A stretch of DNA of 64,000 nt from an uncultured Pelagibacteraceae bacterium (GTDB lineage Bacteria; Pseudomonadota; Alphaproteobacteria; Pelagibacterales; Pelagibacteraceae), in assembly GCA_902601785.1 (NCBI GenBank), contig CACKOH010000006.1, positions 1 to 64,000 on the forward strand. Reading direction: 5' to 3'. Under the pieces are notes generated by a model, which was not told where the DNA came from, did no database searches, and worked only from the letters and a program-made list of their open reading frames with translations. Positions 31,328-43,286 of this stretch are shown here, in pieces. Position numbers and translations under genes: made by a program. How positions within the stretch are numbered: the stretch's first letter is position 1; each line of letters opens with the position of its first letter.

Positions 31328-32872
31328 TTGACTAAAAAATCATATATTGAATTTATATTTTTAATATTTTTAGGGGCAGCGACATCTCTAAGCCTACCAC
31401 CTTTTAACTATATAATTATTAACTTTATTACCCTAGGTTTATTATTTGCTTTTTTAATAAAGAGGTCAAAAGAAACCAAAAATAAAAAAATATTCTTCTT
31501 TTATGGATGGCTTTTTGGTTTTGGCTATTTCGTCACAAATCTTTATTGGATATCAATTTCATTAACTTTTGATAAAAGTTTTAAGTTTTTAATCCCATTA
31601 ACATTAATTCTTATTCCAGCTTTTTTAGCCTTATTTTACGGACTTATTTCTTTCTTATTTTTTATTTTTAAAACAAAAAAAGTAATTTCATCTTTCTTTC
31701 TGTTTTCTTTAATTTTTGGATTAACAGAGTATGTTAGAGGTTCTATCTTAACAGGATTTCCATGGAATTTAATTGCCTATAGTTTCTCAAATCATTTAGA
31801 AATTTTAAATATTACCTCTGTTATAGGTACCTATGGATTTAATTTATTTTGTATCTCTCTCTTTATAAGTCCAGCAGTATTTATTTTAAGAGATACAAGA
31901 GCTGACATATGGGTCTGTATATTTTTTCTTTTAATCACAATTATTTTTTATCTTTATGGGTCACAGTCCAAAAAGGTTTTTAATGAAGCTGAAATAAATC
32001 CTATTGATTATAAGGTTAGAGTTATTGGTTCAAATATAAAATTAGACAGATTTTACTCCAATATTGATCCAATAACAGCTATTAAGGATTTAATTGAACT
32101 CAGTGAACCTAATAAAAACGAAAAAATTATTTTTGTATGGCCAGAGGGAATACTGCCAGGTATATCTCAAGAAACATTAGTTGATTACAAATGGTTATTT
32201 GAAAACCATTTTAATGAAAATCATATTTTAGTCCTTGGTATAAATAGCAAATCTGTTGATAAAGGAGATGTAAAATATTTTAATTCTCTCTCAGTATATG
32301 ACCACAGTTTAAATTTATTAAATTCATATGATAAAATTAACCTTGTACCCTTTGGAGAGTTTTTACCATTAGAAAGTATGCTTAAAAATGTTGGTTTAAA
32401 AACCTTAACTAATGATTATCAATCTTATTCAAAAGGAAGCGAGAGGAATATAATTAAAATTAACGAAAACAATTTCTCTTTAAAGTTTTTACCTCTAATT
32501 TGCTATGAAATAATTTATTCTGGAAGAATTTTTAATAATTCAGATTTTGATTTTATAATAAATATTTCAGAGGATGGGTGGTTTGGTCAATCAATTGGAC
32601 CAAAACAACATTTTATCCACAGTATATATAGATCTATTGAAAGTGGTAAATACGTTTTGCGTTCCTCAAATAACGGAATATCAGCTATAATAAATCCAAT
32701 TGGTGATATTGAACAAGAAGTTAGCTTTAATGAAACAGGCTATATTGATTTTATTCAATTTAAAAAAGTTCAACCAACATTATTTTCTAAATATGGAAAT
32801 AAAATTTTCGGTTTAATAATTTTATTGTATATTTTTTTATTTTTTTCATTTAATAGAATTAACAATGAGTAA
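31328..32872 (+). CDS. lnt: Apolipoprotein N-acyltransferase
   Basis: Multi-TM N-terminus, [37 protein letters not shown] nitrilase-like domain. Confidence 0.94.
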   Translation: MTKKSYIEFIFLIFLGAATSLSLPPFNYIIINFITLGLLFAFLIKRSKETKNKKIFFFYGWLFGFGYFVTNLYWISISLTFDKSFKFLIPLTLILIPAFLALFYGLISFLFFIFKTKKVISSFFLFSLIFGLTEYVRGSILTGFPWNLIAYSFSNHLEILNITSVIGTYGFNLFCISLFISPAVFILRDTRADIWVCIFFLLITIIFYLYGSQSKKVFNEAEINPIDYKVRVIGSNIKLDRFYSNIDPITAIKDLIELSEPNKNEKIIFVWPEGILPGISQETLVDYKWLFENHFNENHILVLGINSKSVDKGDVKYFNSLSVYDHSLNLLNSYDKINLVPFGEFLPLESMLKNVGLKTLTNDYQSYSKGSERNIIKINENNFSLKFLPLICYEIIYSGRIFNNSDFDFIINISEDGWFGQSIGPKQHFIHSIYRSIESGKYVLRSSNNGISAIINPIGDIEQEVSFNETGYIDFIQFKKVQPTLFSKYGNKIFGLIILLYIFLFFSFNRINNE

Positions 32873-34034
32873 TTTAAAAAATTTTCTTTTCACTAGTGAG
32901 TCAGTTTCAGAGGGACATCCGGATAAAGTTTCAGATAGAATTTCTGACATGGTAGTTGATAGTTACCTTTCAGGAGATCCATTTTCAAGAGTAGCTTGTG
33001 AAACACTCACAACAACAAATAAAGTTGTTTTAGCTGGTGAAGTAAGAGGTCCAGAAATTAAAAAAAGTGATTTAATTGAAAAAGTAAGACACTGCATAAA
33101 AGATATTGGTTATGATCAAGATGGTTTTACTTGGAAAGAAGCTACAAAAATAGAAAGCCATCTTCATTCGCAATCTGCTGATATAGCAATGGGAGTAGAT
33201 TCATCAGGCAATAAAGACGAAGGAGCTGGGGATCAAGGAATAATGTTTGGTTATGCATGCAATGAAACAGAAGATTTAATGCCAGCACCTATTCACTACT
33301 CACATAAAATTTTAAGACTAATGGCTGAGGATAGAAAGTCTGGAAAACTCAAAAATATTGAACCAGACTCTAAAAGCCAAGTTACTTTTGAGTATGTTGA
33401 TGGAAAACCAACAAAAGTTAAATCTGTAGTTATTTCATCACAACATTCTGCTGACATAAATCAAACTCAAGTAAGAGATTTATTAAGACCTTATATGATA
33501 AACTCTATTCCAAATCTTTTTTTAGATGGCTTCAATGAAGATGAGTTTTATGTAAATCCCACAGGTAATTTTGTAATTGGAGGCCCTGATGGTGATTGTG
33601 GGTTGACAGGAAGAAAAATTATAGTTGATACTTATGGAGGCGCCGCACCTCATGGTGGAGGCGCATTTTCAGGAAAGGATCCAACTAAAGTTGATAGATC
33701 AGCAGCTTACGCAGCAAGGTATATTGCAAAAAATGTGGTTGCTTCAAAAATTTCTAACAAGTGTTTAATTCAATTAGCCTATGCAATTGGTGTTTCAAAA
33801 CCGTTATCAATTTATGTTGATTTATTTGATAATGACATTGAAAAAAATAAATTTGTTGTAGAAAAAATTAATGATAATTTTGATTTAAGCCCAAGAGGAA
33901 TTAGAGAAATGTTAAATTTAAATAAACCTATATACGAAAAAACAGCAGCTTATGGGCATTTTGGAAGAAGCCCAGAAGAAAATGGCTCTTTTTCTTGGGA
34001 AAAAACAGATAAAATAAAAGCTTTTTTAAAATAG
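32865..34034 (+). CDS. metK: S-adenosylmethionine synthetase
   Basis: [52 protein letters not shown]. Confidence 0.99.
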   Translation: MSNLKNFLFTSESVSEGHPDKVSDRISDMVVDSYLSGDPFSRVACETLTTTNKVVLAGEVRGPEIKKSDLIEKVRHCIKDIGYDQDGFTWKEATKIESHLHSQSADIAMGVDSSGNKDEGAGDQGIMFGYACNETEDLMPAPIHYSHKILRLMAEDRKSGKLKNIEPDSKSQVTFEYVDGKPTKVKSVVISSQHSADINQTQVRDLLRPYMINSIPNLFLDGFNEDEFYVNPTGNFVIGGPDGDCGLTGRKIIVDTYGGAAPHGGGAFSGKDPTKVDRSAAYAARYIAKNVVASKISNKCLIQLAYAIGVSKPLSIYVDLFDNDIEKNKFVVEKINDNFDLSPRGIREMLNLNKPIYEKTAAYGHFGRSPEENGSFSWEKTDKIKAFLK

Positions 34035-34091
34035 TTTCTGTTGAATTAAAAAAAAACTTTACTATATTGCGTTTACACTGTTGAAGTTACG

Positions 34092-34117
34092 AAATGGGCT
34101 TTTGCCCATTTTTTTTT
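34092..34117 (+). promoter_or_regulatory. Terminator/attenuator-like hairpin upstream of nusA
   Basis: AAATGGGC-TTTT-GCCCATTT perfect 8-bp stem followed by T-run. Confidence 0.8.
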
Positions 34118-34132
34118 GGAATAAATTTAAAA

Positions 34133-35686
34133 ATGTTAAATAAAAGAGCAGATAAACTAGAATTGTTAAGAATTGCAGAAGCTGTAGCTTTAGAGAAATC
34201 GATTGATAAAGAGTTAATTATCACCTCAATGGAAACAGGTATTGCTAAAGCAGCTAAATCTAAATTTGGTCAAGAAAATGAAATTAAAGTTTCAATTAAC
34301 AGAGATAATGGAGATATAGAGCTTTTTAGAAAATTAATAATCTCTGAAAATCCAGAAAATGCAAATACAGAAATAAAATTAGTTGATGCAATAAATTTAA
34401 ATGAAATCAATAAAGACAAGTCTATTGGCGATGAGGTTCTTCAGCCTTTACCATCTTTTGATTTTGGAAGAATAGCTGCTCAGACTGCAAAACAAGTCAT
34501 AAGCTTTAACGTTAGAGAGGCAGAGCGAGAAAGACAATTTAACGATTTTATAGATAAGAAAGATTCAATTTTAAGTGGAATTGTTAAACGATTAGAATTT
34601 GGAAATGTAATTGCTGATCTAGGAAGAACTGAAGCAATTATTCAAAAAAACGAATTAATTCCACGAGAGAATATCAAGGCTGGAGATCGTATTAAGGCTT
34701 ATTGTTATGATGTAAGAAGAGAACCCAGAGGTCAACAGATCTTTTTATCAAGAGCTCATCCTAAATTTATGGAAAAGCTTTTTTTCCAAGAAGTGCCCGA
34801 AATTTATGATGGATTAATAGAAATTAAATCTTCATCAAGAGATCCTGGAAGTAGAGCAAAAATATGTGTTAAAGCTGTTGACACTTCATTAGATCCAGTT
34901 GGAGCTTGCGTGGGTATGAGAGGATCAAGAGTCCAGGCAGTTGTGAATGAACTACAGGGCGAAAAAATTGATATTGTAAATTGGTCGGAGGATCCAGCTA
35001 TTTTAGTTTCAAACGCTTTATCACCAGCAGAAGTACAAAGAGTAAATGTTGACGTTGAAAGAAAAAAACTTGATGTAATACTTACAGAAGAAAATTTAAG
35101 TAAAGCAATTGGTAGAAGAGGTCAAAACGTAAGACTTGCTACTAAGTTGTTAAATTACGAAATTAATATAATGACAGACGCAGAAGACTCTGAAAGAAGA
35201 CAATTAGAATTTAAAGAAAAGACTGAAAATTTTGTTAAAAATCTAGAATTGGATGAGACGCTTGGACAGTTATTAGTAGCAGAAGGGTTTTCAACAATTG
35301 ATGACATTAAAGACAGTTCATCGGAAAATTTGATGAAGATTGAAGGTATCGAAGAAGATACTGCAAAAGCACTTATTGAAAGAGCTCAAGAATTTTATCA
35401 AAAAGATCAAGAAGACATATCTACAAGAATTAAAGAATTAGGACTTGAGGATATTTTAATCAACTTAGAAGGTCTTACTCCAGGAATGTTAGTTACATTA
35501 GGAGAGCAAAAAATTTTAACATTAGAAGATTTTGCAGATCTAGCATCTGATGAACTAACTGGTGGTTTTGATATAGTAAAAGGTGAAAGGGTAAAAATTC
35601 AGGGATACCTGGAAGATTTTGCTTTATCGAAAGAAGAGGCGGATGAATTAATAATGTCCGCTAGAAAAATTGTTTATAAAGATTGA
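34133..35686 (+). CDS. nusA: Transcription termination/antitermination factor NusA
   Basis: S1 and KH motifs (GACVGMRGSRVQAVVNELQGEKIDIV, LSKAIGRRGQNVRLA); start taken as ATG at 34133 since 34094-34132 reads through the hairpin. Confidence 0.97.
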   Translation: MLNKRADKLELLRIAEAVALEKSIDKELIITSMETGIAKAAKSKFGQENEIKVSINRDNGDIELFRKLIISENPENANTEIKLVDAINLNEINKDKSIGDEVLQPLPSFDFGRIAAQTAKQVISFNVREAERERQFNDFIDKKDSILSGIVKRLEFGNVIADLGRTEAIIQKNELIPRENIKAGDRIKAYCYDVRREPRGQQIFLSRAHPKFMEKLFFQEVPEIYDGLIEIKSSSRDPGSRAKICVKAVDTSLDPVGACVGMRGSRVQAVVNELQGEKIDIVNWSEDPAILVSNALSPAEVQRVNVDVERKKLDVILTEENLSKAIGRRGQNVRLATKLLNYEINIMTDAEDSERRQLEFKEKTENFVKNLELDETLGQLLVAEGFSTIDDIKDSSSENLMKIEGIEEDTAKALIERAQEFYQKDQEDISTRIKELGLEDILINLEGLTPGMLVTLGEQKILTLEDFADLASDELTGGFDIVKGERVKIQGYLEDFALSKEEADELIMSARKIVYKD

Positions 35687-35696
35687 GTGATGAGCT

Positions 35697-37916
35697 ATGG
35701 AAAAAAAAACAAAATTAACAATATCTGGCTCAGCCAAAAAATCGATCAAAAATATCGAGATTGCTAAAACTCAAGGTAAAAATGCAGTTGTCATAGAGAA
35801 GCAAACCGGAAAATTTACAAATAGAGCAGGATCTTTTAGACCTAACCCAGGCAAACCAAAACCAACTTCGTCTTTTAGTAGAGGAACTACCATCAAACCA
35901 TCTTTTGCACCAAAATCACCCTCTACAATAAATGATTTTGAAAGACGTAAGCTAGCAGAGCAGAGAGCAACAAAGAGACTTAAAGGTGATGGTGATGGAA
36001 AAGACAGAAAAACTTTAAAATCTGGAACAAAGAAGAGAGAATTAAAATTAACAGTTTCAAGGGCTCTAAGTGATGAAATAGAGGCAAGAGAAAGAAGTTT
36101 AGCATCAGTTAAAAGAGCAAGATTAAAAGAGAATAAAAATTTATCTAAAGATCAAAATCAAGAAAGTCTCAAACCAGTTAAAAGAGACATCAATATTCCA
36201 GAAGCTATCACTGTTAGAGAGTTAGCTAACAGAATGGCCGAGCAGTCTAGCAATGTGATTAAATATTTATTCGGTATGGGGGTAACAGTTACAATTAATC
36301 AAACTCTTGCAGCAGACACTGCTGAGTTTTTAGTTAAAGAGTTTGGACACAATCCTATTAGAGAAGAAAAAGCAGAGGAAATAATTCAGAAAATAAAAGC
36401 AACAAGAGTAGAAAATTTAAAAAATAGACCACCAATTGTTACAGTGATGGGACATGTTGATCATGGCAAAACATCAGTTCTTGATGTTTTGAGAAGTGCA
36501 AATGTTGTATCAGGAGAATTTGGTGGAATAACTCAACATATAGGAGCCTATCAAATTGAAAGCCAAGATAACAAACTAACTTTTATTGATACCCCAGGTC
36601 ATGCAGCTTTTACAGAAATGAGAGCAAGAGGGTCAAAATTAACTGATGTAGTTGTATTAGTAGTTGCTGCAGATGATGGTGTAAAACCACAAACAGTTGA
36701 GTCAATTAAACATGCAAAAGCAGCAAATGTTCCAATTGTTGTTGCTATTAATAAATGTGATCTTCCAGATGCAGATCCACAAAAAATTAAAAATCAATTG
36801 TTAGAACATGAGTTGGTTGCTGAAGATCTATCAGGTGATACTCTAATGGTAGAGATTTCAGCAAAGACAAAATTAAATTTAGATAAACTAGTTGAGTCTA
36901 TAATTCTTCAAGCTGAAATTTTAGATTTGAAAACTGATTATGAGTCTAAAGCTACAGGAATAGTGTTAGAGTCTAAAATTGATGTAGGTAGAGGACCAGT
37001 TGCAACAATTATTGTAACTACGGGAACTCTTAAAAAAGGAGATTTTTTTGTTAGTGGATTGAAGTGGGGGAAAGTTAGAGCAATAATCAATGACAAAGGT
37101 AAAAATATTGATGAAGCTTCACCATCTACTCCAGTTGAAATTTTAGGTATTAATGGTGCAGCAAAAGCAGGAGATGATTTCATAGTTCTTGAGAGTGAAA
37201 AAGAAGCTAAAACATTAAGTGAAAACAGAGCAGAAGAGACAAAGGATGGAAAAAATCCTTTAACATTTGCTACACAAGAATCTGCATTCTCAGATAAATC
37301 TTCAGAGGAATTAAATTTAATCATCAAATCTGATGTACATGGATCTTCTGAAGCAATTAAAAATGCGATTAGTCAAATTAAACATGATGAAGTTAAACCT
37401 AAAATTATTTTAGCAGACATTGGAATGGTTACAGAGACTGATGTTACTTTAGCAAAAGCATCAAATGCTGTATTAATTGCTTTTAATGTTAAGCCAAGCA
37501 AGGAAGCAAAAAAACTTGCTGAAAATGAAAAAATAAAAATTTCCTCATACAATATTATCTACGAGGTACTAGATTATATAAAACAAAAAATGTCGGGATT
37601 ATTAACTCCAGATGTTAAAGAAACTATAACTGGGTCAGCTCAAATTTTAGAAATTTTTAAAGTCTCTGGAGCTGGTAAAGTTGCAGGTTCAAAAATTACT
37701 GAAGGAGAAATTAGCAACACCTCAGATGTTAGAATAATCAGAGATGGAGCTATTATTTATACTGGAAAAGTTGGAACTATTTTTAGAGAGAAAAACCAAG
37801 TAAAACAGGTTAGTGATGGACAAGAGTGCGGAATAACAGTTAAAGATTATATGGATTTCCAAAAAAATGACACAATAGAAGCTTTTAGTGTTACATCTAC
37901 AGAAAGGTCAATTTAA
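35697..37916 (+). CDS. infB: Translation initiation factor IF-2
   Basis: [40 protein letters not shown]. Confidence 0.99.
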   Translation: MEKKTKLTISGSAKKSIKNIEIAKTQGKNAVVIEKQTGKFTNRAGSFRPNPGKPKPTSSFSRGTTIKPSFAPKSPSTINDFERRKLAEQRATKRLKGDGDGKDRKTLKSGTKKRELKLTVSRALSDEIEARERSLASVKRARLKENKNLSKDQNQESLKPVKRDINIPEAITVRELANRMAEQSSNVIKYLFGMGVTVTINQTLAADTAEFLVKEFGHNPIREEKAEEIIQKIKATRVENLKNRPPIVTVMGHVDHGKTSVLDVLRSANVVSGEFGGITQHIGAYQIESQDNKLTFIDTPGHAAFTEMRARGSKLTDVVVLVVAADDGVKPQTVESIKHAKAANVPIVVAINKCDLPDADPQKIKNQLLEHELVAEDLSGDTLMVEISAKTKLNLDKLVESIILQAEILDLKTDYESKATGIVLESKIDVGRGPVATIIVTTGTLKKGDFFVSGLKWGKVRAIINDKGKNIDEASPSTPVEILGINGAAKAGDDFIVLESEKEAKTLSENRAEETKDGKNPLTFATQESAFSDKSSEELNLIIKSDVHGSSEAIKNAISQIKHDEVKPKIILADIGMVTETDVTLAKASNAVLIAFNVKPSKEAKKLAENEKIKISSYNIIYEVLDYIKQKMSGLLTPDVKETITGSAQILEIFKVSGAGKVAGSKITEGEISNTSDVRIIRDGAIIYTGKVGTIFREKNQVKQVSDGQECGITVKDYMDFQKNDTIEAFSVTSTERSI

Positions 37917-38284
37917 TGGCAGATAGAATAGGAAAACCAATTTCACAAAGACAGCTTAGAGTTGGTGAAATGATCAAACAGTCTTTAAGCATGATTTTTA
38001 TAAGAAATGAGGCTAAGGTCCCAAATTTAGAAACAAACACCATAACAGTCACTGAGGTTAGAATGAGTCCAGATTTAAAAATCGCTAAAGCATACGTCCT
38101 TCCATTAGGAGGAAAAGATGCAGAGGAGACTATAAATACTCTTAAAGATTACTCATTTTTAATAAGAAAAATTTTATCACAGAAGGTGGTTATGAAATTT
38201 TTACCAAAATTACTTTTTAGAAAAGATGAGTCTTTCGAGTATGCGGAAAAAATAGAAAATTTAATAAAACAAACAAATAAATAG
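37916..38284 (+). CDS. rbfA: Ribosome-binding factor A
   Basis: RQLRVGEMIKQSLSMIF; position after infB. Confidence 0.93.
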   Translation: MADRIGKPISQRQLRVGEMIKQSLSMIFIRNEAKVPNLETNTITVTEVRMSPDLKIAKAYVLPLGGKDAEETINTLKDYSFLIRKILSQKVVMKFLPKLLFRKDESFEYAEKIENLIKQTNK

Positions 38285-38296
38285 GAAAAATGAGGC

Positions 38297-38545
38297 ATGA
38301 TCAAAAAAGCACAAGAATTAGCAATGCATGATAAAGACACTGGATCCTCTGAGATACAGATTGCTTTGTTAACAGAGAAAATTGAAACTCTCTCTAAACA
38401 CATAAAACAATTCAAAAAAGACAAACATTCGTCTGTTGGATTGTTGAGAGCGGTCAATAGAAGAAAGAAATTGTTAGAATACTTAAAAAAAACAAAAATG
38501 GATTCTTACAAAAATGTACTGTCGAAATTGAATTTAAGAAAATAG
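38297..38545 (+). CDS. rpsO: 30S ribosomal protein S15
   Basis: DTGSSEIQIALLTEKIETLSKHIKQFKKDKHSSVGLLRAVNRRKKLLEYL. Confidence 0.97.
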   Translation: MIKKAQELAMHDKDTGSSEIQIALLTEKIETLSKHIKQFKKDKHSSVGLLRAVNRRKKLLEYLKKTKMDSYKNVLSKLNLRK

Positions 38546-38560
38546 AAGTCAAGATAGATA

Positions 38561-38605
38561 GAACGGAATGGAACGAAACGAACGAAACGAAATGGAAATG
38601 AAATG
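38561..38605 (+). repeat. Short degenerate GAACGAAAC/GAAATG repeat tract in rpsO-pnp spacer
   Basis: GAACGGAATGGAACGAAACGAACGAAACGAAATGGAAATGAAATG. Confidence 0.7.
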
Positions 38606-40675
38606 TTTAAAGTACACAAGAAGGAAATAGTAGTAGCAGGAAAGAAAATAAGTTTAGAAACAGGTAAAGTAGCAAGACAGGCAGACGGAGCAATCATCGC
38701 AACATGTGGTGAAACAGTTATTCTAGCAACAGTCGTAGGAGCAAAGAAAGTAAATCCAGATATGGATTATTTCCCTTTATCAGTCAACTACCAAGAAAAA
38801 TATTATGCAGGTGGAAAGATCCCTGGTGGATATTTTAAAAGAGAAGCAAGACCAACTGAAAGTGAAACATTAATCTCTAGATTAATTGATAGACCAATCA
38901 GACCTTTGTTTCCTGACGAATTTAAAAATGAAGTGCAGTTGTTACCAACAGTAATTTCATATGATAAAGAAAACCAACCAGATATTCTAGCAATCACTGC
39001 TTCTTCAGCAGCATTAGCAATTTCAGGAATGCCATTTATGGGTCCTGTAGGAGCTTCCAGAGTGGGCTATGTTGATGGCAAGTATATTCTTAATCCATCA
39101 AAAGAGGAGTTAGAAAACTCAAGTTTAGATTTAGTTGTAGCAGGTACTAAAGATGCAGTGCTTATGGTTGAGTCTGAAACATCAGGTTTATCTGAAGAAG
39201 TAATGTTAGCAGCAGTTAAATTTGGTCATGAAGGATTTGTTCCAGTAATCGAAATGATAGAGGAACTCGCTAAAGAGTGCAGAAAACCTGAGTGGACTGT
39301 TGAGAAAAAAGATTTATCTGAAGTTAAAAAAAAACTTGAAGAAACTTTTACAGAAGACCTTAAAAAGGCTTTTGGGACTAGAGATAAACAAGATAGATCA
39401 AATCAAATTTCAGAAATTACCGATAAAGCTAAAAAGCTTTTTGAAGAAAATGAAAATTATTCTGATCTTGATGTTAATTCACAGCTTAAAAATCTCGAGA
39501 AGAAAATTGTCAGAACTGATATTCTTAAAAATAAAAACAGAATTGATGGTAGAGGATTGTCTGATGTAAGACCTATCTCATGTGAAGTTGGTGTTTTACC
39601 AAGAACACATGGTTCTGCTTTGTTTACCAGAGGAGAAACACAAGCAATTGTTGTAACTACTTTAGGAACATCTGATGATGAACAAAGAATTGAAAGTCTA
39701 GATGGTCTTCAAAGAGAAAGATTTATGCTTCACTATAATTTCCCTCCTTTTTCAGTTGGTGAAACTGGAAGAATTGGAACTGGAAGACGTGAAATTGGTC
39801 ATGGTAAACTTGCTTGGAGAGCGATCAATTCTTCATTGCCTTCAAAAGAGGCGTTTCCATACACTTTTAGAATAGTATCAGAGATTACAGAGTCTAATGG
39901 TTCTTCCTCAATGGCTACTGTTTGTGGAGCATCTTTAGCATTAATGGATGCAGGTGTTCCGATAAAAGAACCTGTTGCAGGTATTGCAATGGGCTTAATT
40001 AAAGAAGGTGATGATTTTAGCGTCTTATCAGATATTTTAGGTGACGAAGATCACTTAGGTGATATGGACTTTAAAGTTGCTGGGACTAAAGATGGAATTA
40101 CTTCACTACAAATGGATATCAAAATTACTGGTATCACTTTTGAAATCATGGAACAGGCTTTAAGCCAGGCTAAAGATGGCAGAATTCATATCTTAGGTGA
40201 AATGAATAAATCTTTAGGTAAGTCAAGATCTGATGTTGGAAAGCATACTCCAAAAATGGAACAAGTAACTGTTGATAAAAAAGATATTGCTGCTGTAATT
40301 GGAAAAGGTGGTGCAACTATCAGAGAGATTGTTGAAAAATCAGGAGCAAAAGTTGATGTTAATGATGAAGGAGTTGTAACAGTTGCTGCTCCAGACGAAG
40401 AGTCAAGAAACATTGCTATGCAAATGATCAAAGATATCACTGCAAAAGCTGAAATGAATAAAATCTATTCAGGTAAGGTAATGAAAATTATGGAATTTGG
40501 TGCATTTGTTAATTTCTTAGGAAAACAAGATGGACTTGTTCATATTTCAGAACTAGCAGATAAAAGAGTAGCTAAAGTTACTGACGTTGTCAAAGAAGGT
40601 GATGAAGTAAAAGTTAAAGTGATTGGCTTCGATAGAGGAAAAGTTAAACTTTCTATGAAACAAGCTGCTGAATAA
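38603..40675 (+). CDS. pnp: Polyribonucleotide nucleotidyltransferase
   Basis: RNase PH repeats ([28 protein letters not shown]), KH ([13 protein letters not shown]) and S1 domains. Confidence 0.98.
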   Translation: MFKVHKKEIVVAGKKISLETGKVARQADGAIIATCGETVILATVVGAKKVNPDMDYFPLSVNYQEKYYAGGKIPGGYFKREARPTESETLISRLIDRPIRPLFPDEFKNEVQLLPTVISYDKENQPDILAITASSAALAISGMPFMGPVGASRVGYVDGKYILNPSKEELENSSLDLVVAGTKDAVLMVESETSGLSEEVMLAAVKFGHEGFVPVIEMIEELAKECRKPEWTVEKKDLSEVKKKLEETFTEDLKKAFGTRDKQDRSNQISEITDKAKKLFEENENYSDLDVNSQLKNLEKKIVRTDILKNKNRIDGRGLSDVRPISCEVGVLPRTHGSALFTRGETQAIVVTTLGTSDDEQRIESLDGLQRERFMLHYNFPPFSVGETGRIGTGRREIGHGKLAWRAINSSLPSKEAFPYTFRIVSEITESNGSSSMATVCGASLALMDAGVPIKEPVAGIAMGLIKEGDDFSVLSDILGDEDHLGDMDFKVAGTKDGITSLQMDIKITGITFEIMEQALSQAKDGRIHILGEMNKSLGKSRSDVGKHTPKMEQVTVDKKDIAAVIGKGGATIREIVEKSGAKVDVNDEGVVTVAAPDEESRNIAMQMIKDITAKAEMNKIYSGKVMKIMEFGAFVNFLGKQDGLVHISELADKRVAKVTDVVKEGDEVKVKVIGFDRGKVKLSMKQAAE

Positions 40676-40683
40676 TCAAAATT

Positions 40684-40715
40684 AGGGGGTGGCAGGTTCA
40701 AATCCTGCCGCTTCA
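40684..40715 (+). other. tRNA 3'-end-like fragment (T-arm plus acceptor-like tail)
   Basis: AGGGGGTGGCAGGTTCAAATCCTGCCGCTTCA: GCAGG-TTCAAAT-CCTGC matches a tRNA T-arm; no 5' tRNA half precedes it (pnp coding ends at 40675). Confidence 0.5.
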
Positions 40716-41501
40716 TTAAGTTATATTCTTAGGATCTGGCATTCCAACTTTATTATATCCAGCATCCACATAGTGAATTTCACCAGTAACACCGTTTGCA
40801 AGTTCACTTAATAGATATAATGCTGAATTTCCAACATCATGAATATCAACATTCCTTTTGAGTAAAGAATGGTCTTCATTCCATTTATAAAGGAATTTTG
40901 CATCTCCGATTGCAGATGCTGCCAGCGTTTTAATAGGTCCAGCACTTATGGCGTTTACCCTCACGCCTTTAGCACCCAAATCTCTTGCTAAATATTTAAC
41001 ACTAGATTCTAACGCTGCCTTGCACACACCCATTACATTATAATTTGGAATAGCTTTATTTGCTTCATAACTTAATGTGATTAAACTCCCGCCTTCTTTC
41101 ATTACTTTAGATGCCTCTTTTGCAACTTCAGTAAATGAAAAACATGAAATTAACATACTTCTTAAAAAGTTTTCTCTAGTTGTGTTTAAATATTCACCAG
41201 ATAATTCTGATTTATCCGAAAAAGCAATTGCATGAACTACAAAATCAATCTCACCCCATTGTGATTTAACATCTTCAAACAACTTTGTTACATCATCTTT
41301 TTTTTCTACATCACAGCTAAATGTAACTTTTGAATTTAATTTTTCAGCTAATGGAATAACTCTTTTTTTTAAAGCATCCCCTAAATAGGTAAATGCAAGT
41401 TCTGCTCCTGCTTCGGAAAGTTTTTGTGAAATACCCCAAGCAATAGATCTTTCATTGGCAACACCCATTACCAATCCTTTTTTACCTTTCATCAAGCTCA
41501 T
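40716..41501 (-). CDS. fabI: Enoyl-ACP reductase
   Basis: KGLVMGVANERSIAWGISQKLSEAGAELAFTY, Y..MGVCKAALE motifs. Confidence 0.96.
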   Translation of the reverse strand: MSLMKGKKGLVMGVANERSIAWGISQKLSEAGAELAFTYLGDALKKRVIPLAEKLNSKVTFSCDVEKKDDVTKLFEDVKSQWGEIDFVVHAIAFSDKSELSGEYLNTTRENFLRSMLISCFSFTEVAKEASKVMKEGGSLITLSYEANKAIPNYNVMGVCKAALESSVKYLARDLGAKGVRVNAISAGPIKTLAASAIGDAKFLYKWNEDHSLLKRNVDIHDVGNSALYLLSELANGVTGEIHYVDAGYNKVGMPDPKNIT

Positions 41502-41503
41502 AA

Positions 41504-42715
41504 TTATATCTTCTCGAAAATTAAAGCAGCATTGGTTCCACCAAAACCAAAACTATTAGACATTACTGTATTTAAAGTTGCTCCTGTCTCCGTTTTAGCA
41601 ACTATTGGAAATTTTTTAGCCTCATCATCCATTTCATTAATATTAGCAGATCCTGCTATAAAATTATTTTTCATCATAATCAAACAATAGATCGCTTCAT
41701 GAACGGATGCTGCTCCTAAAGGATGACCCGACAAAGATTTTGTTGAACTTATTTTTGGAATTTCATTTCCAAAAGCTTCTTTCACGGCATTTAATTCTGT
41801 AATGTCTCCAACTGGAGTAGATGTTCCATGAGTATTGATATAATCAATTTTATTTTTTGATGTTGCCATAGCCATCTTCATACATCTCACAGCGCCTTCT
41901 CCTGAAGGAGCCACCATATCGTATCCATCTGAAGTTGCTCCATAACCGGTTAATTCCGCATATATTTTAGCCCCTCTTGCTTTAGCATGTTCGTATTCTT
42001 CTAGCACTAACACCCCACCACCACCAGCAATTACAAAACCATCTCTAGTTCTATCATATGCTCTTGATGCGGTCTCTGGTGTATCATTATATTTTGAAGA
42101 TAAGGCTGTCATGGCATCAAACATTGCAGTCATCGCCCAGTGTATCTCTTCACTACCTCCTGCAAAAACAACGTCTTGTTTTCCCATTTGAATTAATTCC
42201 ATTGAGTTTCCAATACAGTGACCACTTGTTGCACAAGCAGAACTCATGGTGTAATTCGTACCTTTAATTTTAAATGGAACAGCAAGTGTAGCTGATGCTG
42301 TACTGGCCATTGTTCTTGGAACGATGAATGGTCCCATTAATTTTGGAGTTTTAGCTCTAGTTTTGTCTGCTGCTAAAATAACATTTTCAATTGATGGACC
42401 ACCCGAACCCATAACTATTCCTGTTTTAAAGTTACTAACTTCACTTTCCTCTAATCCAGAGTCTTCGATTGCTTCTTTCATTGCTATGTAGTTGTAAGCA
42501 GAACCTGAACCCATGAATCTTATTGTTTTTCTATCAATATGGTCCTCAAGCTTTATGTTTGGTTTACCATGTACATGACTTTTTAAATTATGTTCTTTGT
42601 ATTCCTCACTAAAAGATATTCCAGATTTTGTTTTTAATAGCGATTGATGTACTTCTTCTTGATTATTACCCAAGCATGAAACAACGCCTAGACCTGTAAT
42701 TACTACTCTTCTCAT
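41504..42715 (-). CDS. fabB: Beta-ketoacyl-ACP synthase
   Basis: [27 protein letters not shown] active site, [26 protein letters not shown]. Confidence 0.96.
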   Translation of the reverse strand: MRRVVITGLGVVSCLGNNQEEVHQSLLKTKSGISFSEEYKEHNLKSHVHGKPNIKLEDHIDRKTIRFMGSGSAYNYIAMKEAIEDSGLEESEVSNFKTGIVMGSGGPSIENVILAADKTRAKTPKLMGPFIVPRTMASTASATLAVPFKIKGTNYTMSSACATSGHCIGNSMELIQMGKQDVVFAGGSEEIHWAMTAMFDAMTALSSKYNDTPETASRAYDRTRDGFVIAGGGGVLVLEEYEHAKARGAKIYAELTGYGATSDGYDMVAPSGEGAVRCMKMAMATSKNKIDYINTHGTSTPVGDITELNAVKEAFGNEIPKISSTKSLSGHPLGAASVHEAIYCLIMMKNNFIAGSANINEMDDEAKKFPIVAKTETGATLNTVMSNSFGFGGTNAALIFEKI

Positions 42716-43215
42716 TATTTAAATAATCCTACTTTTAAACTATCTGCTGAATATATCTTTTTATTATCTGCAAAAACTACTCCATTAGCAAGACCAACAG
42801 TTGTGCCTCCTGGCGACATAATTTTTTTCATATCTATTTCATACCTTACATTTTTTACACTTTGTAAAACTTCACCAGTAAATTTTACTGCTCCAACACC
42901 TAGTGCTCTACCTTTGCCAGGATTTCCTAACCAACCTAGGTAAAAACCTACTAGTTGCCACATAGCGTCTAACCCTAAGCAACCAGGCATAACGGGGTCA
43001 GATTTAAAATGACAATCAAAGAACCAAAGATTATCTTTAATATCTAGTTCAGCCTTTAAAGATCCCTTGTTAAAGGTCCCGTTATTGTCGTTAATCTCTG
43101 TTATTCTATCAAACATTAGCATCGGAGGAAGGGGTAATTTAGCATTGCCTGGGCCAAAAAGATCACCATTTCCGCAAGTAATTAGGTCATCATAGCTATA
43201 GGAGTTTTTTTTCAT
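42715..43215 (-). CDS. fabA: 3-hydroxydecanoyl-ACP dehydratase/isomerase
   Basis: [28 protein letters not shown]. Confidence 0.96.
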   Translation of the reverse strand: MKKNSYSYDDLITCGNGDLFGPGNAKLPLPPMLMFDRITEINDNNGTFNKGSLKAELDIKDNLWFFDCHFKSDPVMPGCLGLDAMWQLVGFYLGWLGNPGKGRALGVGAVKFTGEVLQSVKNVRYEIDMKKIMSPGGTTVGLANGVVFADNKKIYSADSLKVGLFK

Positions 43216-43286
43216 AAAAATTGAGTTCCCTTATTACTTGATTTAATGATAATATAATATAATAAAACAATACAATTTATTCTTAC

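Noticed and set aside
32800-32880. SAM riboswitch upstream of metK
   Set aside because: metK starts inside the end of lnt, leaving no leader space, and no riboswitch-like structure was recognised.
34094-34132. N-terminal extension MGFCPFFFGINLK of NusA in the ORF track
   Set aside because: It is the read-through of the GC hairpin and T-tract; NusA start at 34133 fits the family better.
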